A DNA stretch of 59,733 nt from Thiocystis violascens (GTDB lineage: Bacteria > Pseudomonadota > Gammaproteobacteria > Chromatiales > Chromatiaceae). This document shows positions 54,356 to 59,733 of the stretch, piece by piece (position 1 is the stretch's first letter; the number at the start of each line of letters is the position of its first letter). The position numbers were made by a program, and so were the translations under genes. Below the pieces are notes generated by a model that was not told the DNA's origin, made no database searches, and worked only from the letters and a program-made list of their open reading frames with translations. The stretch spans positions 8,625-68,357 of the forward strand of contig DYNM01000015.1 in assembly GCA_020721065.1 (NCBI GenBank). Reading direction: 5' to 3'.

Positions 54356-54463
54356 TAGGAGTGACGCAGTTGCGATATAAACTATTGTTTTAGTTGTCAG
54401 TGATAACTGTGTTTTTTACTGACAACCGCCAACTGACAACTTTTTGTAAATGCGTCACTCCTA
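54356..54463. mobile_element. 108-base MITE-like element with 13-base terminal inverted repeats
   Basis: TAGGAGTGACGCA (54356-54368) and TGCGTCACTCCTA (54451-54463) are perfect terminal inverted repeats. There is no ORF inside. If the outer TA is the target duplication, the core runs 54358-54461. The interior is a heptamer-repeat hairpin. The left end shares 16 of 17 bases (TAGGAGTxACGCAGTTG) with the sequence at 59684, suggesting mobilisation by a full-length insertion sequence. Confidence 0.7.
54392..54445 (+). terminator. Hairpin with T-run inside the element
   Basis: AGTTGTCAGT (54392-54401) can pair with ACTGACAACT (54432-54441), followed by T residues to 54445; an alternative inner partner is ACTGACAAC (54418-54426). 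It may end argE transcription, and is the same repeat type as 37346-37402. Confidence 0.5.
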
Positions 54464-54481
54464 TCAATGATCGCGCCTGCT

Positions 54482-55516
54482 TCAGGCCGTTAAATTGTTG
54501 ATATACCAATCCATCGCTTCAACTAAACCTGCACCAATCCGATGGCTAGGAACATAACCAAGCAAGTTCTGTGCTTTAGAAATATCTGCTAATGAATGTC
54601 GCACATCTCCCGCCCGAAAATCCTGATAATTCGCTTTATAGTCCAGCAAATGTGGAAAGCGCGGCGTTAATGCCGTCCGAATGGCAGTAAATAAATCATT
54701 CAACGTCGTGCGATCACCCACAGCGACGTTATAAATCTGATTTAACGCTTCTGCTTGTGTCGCCGTCGCCGCTAATATATTGGCTTGCACCGTGTTAGCG
54801 ATATAACAAAAATCGCGGCTCGTTTCACCATCACCGTTAATCCACAGCGGCTCGTTATGAATCATCGCCGCCGTCCATTTTGGAATCACTGCTGCGTATG
54901 CGCCATTGGGGTCTTGTCGTGCTCCAAAGATATTAAAATAGCGCAGCCCAATCGTTTGAAAACCATACGCCCGCGCAAATACGTCGGCATATTGTTCATT
55001 CACTAATTTGGTGACGGCATACGGTGATAATGGTTTGCCAATTTCATCTTCCACTTTGGGTAAACCGGGATGATCGCCATAAGTCGAACTGGATGCGGCA
55101 TACACAAAGCACTGCACCCGTGCATCACGCGCAGCCACTAGCATGTTGAGAAAACCATCAATGTTGGCGGCATTGGTGCCGATGGGGTCTTCTAGCGAGC
55201 GTGGCACCGAGCCGAGCGCGGCGTGATGGAGCACATAATCCACGCCCAAACAGGCGTTGTGACAGTCGTCGAGGCGGCAAATGTCGCCAACGATCAGGCG
55301 AAACCGCATCCATTGCGTCGGCGTTACGGACTGCTGCACTTGATCAAGATTGTGGCGATAGCCGGTGGCAAAGTTGTCCAGTCCGATGACACTTTGATCG
55401 AGCTTTAATAATGTTTCCAGCAGGTTAGAACCAATAAAACCCGCCACTCCAGTCACTAGCCAAGTGCGCGGGGTGGCAACCAATTCAGCACAACGTTGGG
55501 AGTACATATTCATCAT
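54482..55516 (-). CDS. wbpP: UDP-N-acetylglucosamine 4-epimerase, WbpP/TviC type
   Basis: Extended short-chain dehydrogenase, 344 residues, for nucleotide-sugar epimerisation, probably UDP-GlcNAc/GlcNAcA to the galacto form for O-antigen or capsule. NAD-binding [15 protein letters not shown] near residue 23, [14 protein letters not shown] with the active Ser/Thr, and YAVTK with the catalytic tyrosine and lysine. [23 protein letters not shown] is typical of this subfamily. ATG 55516 is used; a TTG one codon earlier is in frame. It stands alone without other glycan genes. GC rises in the N-terminal third. Confidence 0.9.
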   Translation of the reverse strand: MMNMYSQRCAELVATPRTWLVTGVAGFIGSNLLETLLKLDQSVIGLDNFATGYRHNLDQVQQSVTPTQWMRFRLIVGDICRLDDCHNACLGVDYVLHHAALGSVPRSLEDPIGTNAANIDGFLNMLVAARDARVQCFVYAASSSTYGDHPGLPKVEDEIGKPLSPYAVTKLVNEQYADVFARAYGFQTIGLRYFNIFGARQDPNGAYAAVIPKWTAAMIHNEPLWINGDGETSRDFCYIANTVQANILAATATQAEALNQIYNVAVGDRTTLNDLFTAIRTALTPRFPHLLDYKANYQDFRAGDVRHSLADISKAQNLLGYVPSHRIGAGLVEAMDWYINNLTA

Positions 55517-55656
55517 CAATTGAATTCCACTAGTTACTGTTTGAGCAGTATCGCATCAATCACGGCTGACTTTTTCTTTCCCACTCCGACGCAATTGCAA
55601 CCGCATTACATCGCGCTGTTGCCGCTATTGCGCCCATTGATAGTTGATTACCCATC

Positions 55657-57822
55657 ATGTCATCGCAGCTCTTTTTTGCCTCCGCCCCCAAACATTTAGG
55701 CAGTTTGCTTGCTGAGGAATTTATCCGCCTCGGAATGCGCGACGCCGTTGAAACTCGCGGCGGCGCACGGTTTTCTGGCAGTTTAGAAGACGGCTATCGC
55801 GCCTGTCTGTGGTCGCGCATCGCCAACCGCATTTTATTACCACTCGGACATTTTCCAGTTGAAAGTCCCGAGGCGCTGTATCACGCCGCCGCCAGCATCG
55901 ACTGGCATGAGCATTTAACGCCAGATCACACCTTTGCGATTCAGTTCGACGGCGCACTTGACGGCATCAACCATCCCCATTTCGCCGTGCTGCGGGTGAA
56001 AGACGCCATCGCCGATCACTTTACGCAGCGCTGCGGACAACGTCCCAACGTCGATGCCGAGCAGCCTGATTTACAAATTCACGTTTACGCCTATCAAGGA
56101 ATGGCGAGTTTTAGTCTCGATTTATCAGGCACTTCGCTGCATCTGCGCGGCTACCGCGACACCGGCACGGCAGCACCGCTAAAAGAAAATCTCGCCGCTG
56201 CGCTGCTGCTCCGTGCCGGCTGGCTGGAGATCGCGGCTGACGGTGGCGCGTTGCTTGATCCGATGTGTGGCTCCGGCACCTTGGTGATTGAAGGGGCGCT
56301 GATCGCAGCGGACATCGCGCCCGGTTTGCTGCGCGAACGCTTCGGTTTTCATGGCTGGCTGCAACACGATCAAACGCTGTGGCAGCGGCTGCTGGCGGAG
56401 GCGCACATCCGCCGCGCTGCCGGACTGCAACGGCTCGGTGCTCTGCGCGGCTACGATCAAAATCCCAACGCAATTCGCGCTGCGCTGCACCATTTGGAAC
56501 GCGCCGGGCTGACGGGATACGCGCATTTTGAACGGCGCGAGCTGGCGGACTGTTATCCGGGGCGCGTGGAAGATGAAGGGCTGGTGCTGGTCAATCCGCC
56601 GTATGGCGAGCGCCTCGGCGAGGTTGACGAATTGCCCGCGTTGTATGCCCGCCTCGGCGCAGTGTTGAAAGAACGCTTTGTCGGTTGGCGAGCGGCGCTG
56701 TTCACCGGCAGCCCGGAGTTGGGCAAAACGATGGGACTGCGGGCGCTCAAAATGCACACGCTGTTTAACGGTCCCATCGAATGTCGCCTGCTCCATTTCA
56801 AGGTTGAACCGCACTATTTCGTCAGTCACCAGCCGCGTCCGTTGCCAGCAGAAGCGCGGAGTGCTGGCGCGGAAATGTTGAGCAATCGCCTGCTCAAAAA
56901 CCGCAAAGCACTGCGTAAATGGCAGCGCGAGGCGCAGATTGAGTGCGTGCGGATTTATGACGCCGATCTGCCCGAATACGCGCTGGCGGTGGACGTGTAC
57001 GGCAACGGCAGTGAGCAATGGGTGCAGGTGCAGGAATACGCCGCGCCTGCGACGGTTGATCCCAAAAAAGCGCGGCAGCGGCTGCGCGAAGCGTTGGGCT
57101 TGATTCCCGAAGTGCTGGGTGTACCGGCAGCGCAGGTCTATTTCAAAGTGCGCCAGCAACAAAAAGGCACGAGCCAATATGAACGGCTGGCTGAAACGCG
57201 CCATTTTCACGAAGTTGTCGAAGCGGGGCACCGTTTTCTGGTCAACTTTGAAGATTATCTCGACACCGGGCTGTTTTTAGATCACCGCGACGTACGCGGG
57301 CTGGTGGGGCGCTTGGCGGCTGGCAAACGTTTTCTCAATCTTTTTGCCTATACCGGCACTGCAACTGTTTATGCCGCTGCGGCTGGCGCAATTGCCAGCA
57401 CGACGGTTGATTTATCCAACACCTATTTAGATTGGGCGCAAAACAATTTCCTCTTAAATGATCTTGATTTGAATCAGCACGAATTAGTGCAAGCCGATTG
57501 TTTACGCTGGATTGATCACGCCGTTGGCCGCCGGTTTTATGACGTGATTTTTTTAGACCCGCCAAGTTTTTCCACCTCCAAACGAATGCAGCGCACGCTC
57601 GATATTCAACGCGATCATGTGTTGTTGATTCAAGCGGTGCTGCGGTTATTGGCACCGGAAGGCGTGTTGATTTTTTCTAACAACTTGCGGCGTTTTAAGA
57701 TGGATGTCGAAGCGTTAGAGGGTTTAGCGATTGAAGACTTGAGCGCCGCAACATTGCCGCGAGATTTTGCGCGAAATCCTCGGATTCATCATTGTTGGAA
57801 AATTTATCAACGCACTGCGTAA
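55657..57822 (+). CDS. rlmL: Bifunctional 23S rRNA methyltransferase RlmKL
   Basis: Fused enzyme making m2G2445 and m7G2069 in 23S rRNA, 721 residues, the usual gammaproteobacterial size. THUMP domain (about 45-155), first methyltransferase (RlmL, about 165-385) with DPMCGSGTL and NPPYGERLG near 313, and second methyltransferase (RlmK, about 440-721) with LDPPSFSTSKRM near 633. GC falls from 40 of 60 bases at 56581-56640 to 26 of 60 at 57661-57720 with a change near 57330. A strong terminator lies 64 bases downstream. Confidence 0.95.
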   Translation: MSSQLFFASAPKHLGSLLAEEFIRLGMRDAVETRGGARFSGSLEDGYRACLWSRIANRILLPLGHFPVESPEALYHAAASIDWHEHLTPDHTFAIQFDGALDGINHPHFAVLRVKDAIADHFTQRCGQRPNVDAEQPDLQIHVYAYQGMASFSLDLSGTSLHLRGYRDTGTAAPLKENLAAALLLRAGWLEIAADGGALLDPMCGSGTLVIEGALIAADIAPGLLRERFGFHGWLQHDQTLWQRLLAEAHIRRAAGLQRLGALRGYDQNPNAIRAALHHLERAGLTGYAHFERRELADCYPGRVEDEGLVLVNPPYGERLGEVDELPALYARLGAVLKERFVGWRAALFTGSPELGKTMGLRALKMHTLFNGPIECRLLHFKVEPHYFVSHQPRPLPAEARSAGAEMLSNRLLKNRKALRKWQREAQIECVRIYDADLPEYALAVDVYGNGSEQWVQVQEYAAPATVDPKKARQRLREALGLIPEVLGVPAAQVYFKVRQQQKGTSQYERLAETRHFHEVVEAGHRFLVNFEDYLDTGLFLDHRDVRGLVGRLAAGKRFLNLFAYTGTATVYAAAAGAIASTTVDLSNTYLDWAQNNFLLNDLDLNQHELVQADCLRWIDHAVGRRFYDVIFLDPPSFSTSKRMQRTLDIQRDHVLLIQAVLRLLAPEGVLIFSNNLRRFKMDVEALEGLAIEDLSAATLPRDFARNPRIHHCWKIYQRTA

Positions 57823-57885
57823 ACCGTGCTTTTGTAATAGCAGCTTGAATGTCGATTAAAAACCGCTGGCTGCATGTCATCAATG

Positions 57886-57915
57886 CTGGCGCAGCAATTT
57901 TGCTCGCCAGTTTTT
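57886..57915 (+). terminator. Intrinsic terminator after rlmKL
   Basis: CTGGCG-C-AGCA (57886-57896), loop ATTT, TGCT-CGCCAG (57901-57910), then TTTTT. A ten-base-pair stem with one bulged C; classic form. Confidence 0.85.
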
Positions 57916-58002
57916 AATGGATGAAAAAGTGTTTTGTTACGCAAAAAAGATGAATTATAGTTCATCATGGTTTAATGGTTTACAGAAATGGAGACTAAAA
58001 AC

Positions 58003-58626
58003 ATGCAAGATGAAGATATTGTGCGGTTTCTCGACTTATCAATTGATACGCGTACTGATGAGTATTTGCGGCGGTTATCAACGCATACGGCGCATGTTGA
58101 TAAGTATTTGCAGGAACTTAATGAACGTTTTGAGCGATTTGAAAAGGAGTTGCGGCAACAGACGATACAAATTAAACGAATTGATAAGATGCTTTTTTAC
58201 AACCAGCCGCTTATCGGTGATCGTTATCGTGATTTAGGCGATGGAGTGGCGTTAGATACGCAAACCAATTTGCAATGGATGCGCTGTGCTCTGGGGCAGA
58301 CTTGGAATGGTCAAACTTGTGTTGGCGAGGCTAAACAATTTAATTGGAATGATGCCATTAAGATTGCTAAAGAAACGCGCTATGCTGGATATACAGATTG
58401 GCGTTTACCGACGATTGATGAATTAAAAACGCTGATCGTTACAGGTCAAAAACCAACGATTAACCAGCAGGCTTTTCCGAATACGCTGAGTGCATGGTTT
58501 TGGTCCGGTTCTCCGAATGCCAGCTACTCGGGCAGCGCGTGGGGCGTGCATTTCGGCTATGGCTACGCCGACAGCAGCAATCGGAGCAACGACTACCACG
58601 TTCGCCTCGTCCGCGGTGGACAGTGA
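58003..58626 (+). CDS. DUF1566 (Lcl C-terminal) protein, candidate variable protein
   Basis: 207 residues from ATG 58003, which has GGAG at good spacing; an ATG five codons earlier lacks one. N-terminal coiled coil (about 1-65, charged heptads), then a DUF1566 domain (about 70-207) opening with DRYRDLGDGVALDTQTNLQW and containing YTDWRLPTIDELKTL. Such domains adopt a C-type-lectin-like fold. Residues from about 164 to the end form a W-rich, G/S/N/Y/D-rich stretch ending VRLVRGGQ. That part is encoded by GC-rich DNA (77 of 120 bases at 58501-58620) against 23 of 60 at 58381-58440 and 16 of 60 at 58621-58680. No signal peptide. Ligand unknown. See the variable-region entry. Confidence 0.8.
   Translation: MQDEDIVRFLDLSIDTRTDEYLRRLSTHTAHVDKYLQELNERFERFEKELRQQTIQIKRIDKMLFYNQPLIGDRYRDLGDGVALDTQTNLQWMRCALGQTWNGQTCVGEAKQFNWNDAIKIAKETRYAGYTDWRLPTIDELKTLIVTGQKPTINQQAFPNTLSAWFWSGSPNASYSGSAWGVHFGYGYADSSNRSNDYHVRLVRGGQ
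58492..58626 (+). other. Candidate DGR variable region at the end of the DUF1566 gene
   Basis: In codons from AAT (58516) to CAC (58599), 23 of 28 end in C or T with first two bases varied: AAT, GCC, AGC, TAC, GGC, CAT, GAC, AAC. All can arise from AAC/AAT by changing adenines, as in diversity-generating retroelement targets. Fixed codons (TGG, GTG, CGG, GCG) lie between. The block ends with a GC-rich framework at the stop codon, where a homing-initiation site would be. No reverse transcriptase, accessory gene or template repeat is visible in this window. Confidence 0.4.
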
Positions 58627-58744
58627 TTTTGATCCTTTTGATTGTTTAATGATTGTAATTCAATTGATGTGATTACCTAATCGTTTGAATTTCCGATTAA
58701 AACGACCATCGTCACCGCCTACTTTGATGAAGAGGTGAAAATTG

Positions 58745-58933
58745 ATGAAACTCGAACTTGATCCCATTGCAGATGCAGCCTATTTCGAGATTTTCCCGGC
58801 AGGGGTGGCAAGCACCAAAGAAATTGAGCCGGGCATTCTCGCCGACTATGATGTCGATGGACGTTTAATTGGTCTTGAAATTCTCTCAGTGAGTCAGCAA
58901 ACCAAGTTGCCAGTATTGGATAAAGTCGCATGA
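58745..58933 (+). CDS. DUF2283 protein
   Basis: A 62-residue protein with the DUF2283 pattern: KLELDPIADAAYFEI, then ADYDVDGRLIGLEILSVS. Function unknown; in many genomes it is paired with a DUF4258 protein in a toxin-antitoxin-like arrangement. GAGGTGAAAATTG is its ribosome site. Just upstream and overlapping its start, frame 58681-58761 reads TIVTAYFDEEVK after a stop, with no start codon; it might be the remains of such a partner, but the match is too short to be sure. Confidence 0.8.
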   Translation: MKLELDPIADAAYFEIFPAGVASTKEIEPGILADYDVDGRLIGLEILSVSQQTKLPVLDKVA

Positions 58934-58959
58934 TATATGCGGCACAACGGAGACAATTG

Positions 58960-59025
58960 ATGAATACCACCACAACAACTATGCAACCCAATCAATTGGA
59001 TTACGATCACACAAAATATGTGTAA
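58960..59025 (+). CDS. Putative 21-residue ORF coupled to tumE
   Basis: ATG at 58960 with GGAG seven bases ahead; product begins MNTTTTTMQ and ends HTKYV. Its stop overlaps the toxin gene start (ATGTGTAA), which has no ribosome site of its own. It could be a translational leader for the toxin-antitoxin pair. No homology recognised; it may be chance. Confidence 0.3.
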   Translation: MNTTTTTMQPNQLDYDHTKYV

Positions 59026-59308
59026 AGCCACATTGATCTTGAATACCCGTATCGACTATCCGAATGGCGTTATTGTTGTGCAGCGGATTCATCAACTTGC
59101 CATTACTAGCGAACACGCACCACATGGCTATATTTATCAATTGCATTGTGGCACTCGTGCCGGTGTAACGCTAATTCGTTTCGATAACGAAACTGGCAAA
59201 GGCGATCACATCCATGAAGGCAATGCGCAGCGACCTTATATCTTTAGCACCTTGACCCAATTACTAAATGATTTTGCTGCTGCAATTCGTCCTCACATCG
59301 GAGCTTAA
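59018..59308 (+). CDS. tumE: TumE-family toxin (DUF6516)
   Basis: 96-residue protein of the TumE toxin family. The pattern IRFDNETGKGDHIHEGN near residue 55 and the C-terminal QLLNDFAAAI are typical. Molecular activity is not settled in the family as far as I know. The start at 59018 depends on coupling to the short ORF before it. The partner antitoxin gene follows after 3 bases. The toxin-first order is the usual one for this family. Confidence 0.72.
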   Translation: MCKATLILNTRIDYPNGVIVVQRIHQLAITSEHAPHGYIYQLHCGTRAGVTLIRFDNETGKGDHIHEGNAQRPYIFSTLTQLLNDFAAAIRPHIGA

Positions 59309-59311
59309 AAC

Positions 59312-59677
59312 ATGCCAAAAGCAATCATTACAAACTTTAGTCAAGCAGAAATGATGACGCGGACACTTGATATTGCCCGCCGTGCTGATGCTGGTGAATC
59401 CATACCAGAAACGGACTATATTTTGAATTATCTTGATCCGCTCGATGCGTATCGTGCAATCACACCTGAACGATTTGTTTTATTGCAAACGCTCCAGCAA
59501 CTTGGAACCGTGCGCATTCAGCAATTAGCACAAAAATTGCAGCGTGACTATCCTGCTGTTCAAGCGGATATTACGGCATTATTGGCACTTGATTTAATCG
59601 CACAGACGCCAGAAGGCGTAGCAATTCCTTGGGATGCAATTGAATGGCGCTTAACAACAATCGCTCAGGCAGCTTGA
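59312..59677 (+). CDS. tumA: TumA-type HTH antitoxin (HVO_A0114-like DNA-binding protein)
   Basis: 121 residues. The C-terminal half (about 48-115) is a winged helix-turn-helix: ERFVLLQTLQQLGTVRIQQLAQKL, then DYPAVQADITALLALDLIAQ and a wing with VAIPWDAIEWRL. This resembles HVO_A0114-type regulators that pair with TumE toxins and probably repress the module. N-terminal 45 residues likely bind the toxin. Six bases after its stop, an insertion-element end begins. Confidence 0.72.
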   Translation: MPKAIITNFSQAEMMTRTLDIARRADAGESIPETDYILNYLDPLDAYRAITPERFVLLQTLQQLGTVRIQQLAQKLQRDYPAVQADITALLALDLIAQTPEGVAIPWDAIEWRLTTIAQAA

Positions 59678-59683
59678 ACTTAC

Positions 59684-59733
59684 TAGGAGTTACGCAGTTG
59701 ACCAAAAATAGCTTTAGAATATAGTCGATCCAC
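59684..59733. mobile_element. Partial end of a mobile element at window edge
   Basis: TAGGAGTTACGCAGTTG (59684-59700) differs by one base from the left end of the 108-base element at 54356-54372. Following bases run to the window end without ORF. Probably the terminal inverted repeat of an insertion sequence or another MITE; the rest lies outside. Confidence 0.55.

Noticed and set aside
56179..57231. Long open frame (350 codons) on the minus strand inside rlmKL
   Set aside because: It is antisense to a well-conserved two-domain methyltransferase and lies in its GC-rich part, where stop codons are rare on the opposite strand; the product has no recognisable motif.
57917..58237. 106-codon frame overlapping the DUF1566 start
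   Set aside because: Different frame from the conserved DUF1566 protein and no ribosome site or motif.
58627..59733. DGR reverse transcriptase or template repeat downstream of the DUF1566 gene
   Set aside because: The downstream genes are DUF2283 and TumE/TumA types, and no AAC-rich copy of the variable region was found on either strand in this window.

Overview
The window comes from a sulfur-oxidising gammaproteobacterium. The main evidence is a complete reverse-type dissimilatory sulfite reductase cluster in the order dsrABEFHCMKLJOPN, with the cysteines expected of the oxidative DsrE, DsrH, DsrC and DsrJ proteins. The other genes (tolQRAB, bepA, murJ, rlmKL, rng, pabB, argE) fit Gammaproteobacteria. 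I cannot fix the genus; intergenic heptamer repeats resembling those reported in Beggiatoaceae make a large sulfur bacterium of the Thiotrichales/Beggiatoa type a reasonable guess.

Layout. 1-2.4 kb: an aromatic-type aminotransferase (hisC-like) and tyrA, then a convergent Mth938-domain gene. 2.4-15.4 kb: the dsr locus behind a 417-base regulatory region with inverted repeats; hairpins lie in several of its gaps and a terminator follows dsrP. 15.5-21 kb: a single-domain response regulator, a zinc-ribbon membrane protein, an ABC-F ATPase preceded by a leader ORF, and small unknown proteins. 21-25.2 kb (minus strand): PAP2 phosphatase, asparagine-synthetase-like protein and MurJ. 25.3-26.9 kb: a single-chain HisH-HisF of eukaryotic HIS7 type. 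27.3-32.6 kb: chemoreceptor, amino-acid permease, DedA protein and BepA-like protease. 32.8-41 kb: FixJ-like regulator, ybgC-tolQ-tolR-tolA-tolB without pal, then a circularly permuted ATP-grasp/alpha-E protein and a transglutaminase. 41-53 kb: pabB, a CHASE-PAS-PAS-GGDEF cyclase, RNase G, and two sensor kinases, one of about 1590 residues with four solute-binding-like modules. 53-57.8 kb: argE, a 108-base inverted-repeat element, a WbpP-type epimerase and rlmKL. 57.9-59.7 kb: an accessory tail with a DUF1566 protein, a DUF2283 protein, a TumE/TumA-type toxin-antitoxin pair, and a partial element end that matches the 108-base element.

How it works together. Dsr proteins oxidise stored sulfur: DsrEFH and DsrC relay sulfur to DsrAB, DsrL provides electron exchange, and DsrMKJOP connects the cytoplasm to quinone and periplasm. 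DsrN makes the siroheme amide. Much of the rest is envelope upkeep (Tol, MurJ, BepA, DedA, PAP2) and environmental sensing.

The least ordinary signals are: (1) the last 125 or so bases of the DUF1566 gene, a GC-rich island whose codons look like the variable region of a diversity-generating retroelement target; no reverse transcriptase or template repeat is visible in the window; (2) TTGTCAG heptamer repeats in several intergenic spacers, sometimes forming large inverted repeats or reaching into coding ends; (3) the 108-base MITE-like element and its related end at the window edge; (4) the HIS7-type fusion; (5) abrupt GC changes inside single genes; (6) a leader ORF with a sequestered ribosome site before the ABC-F gene.
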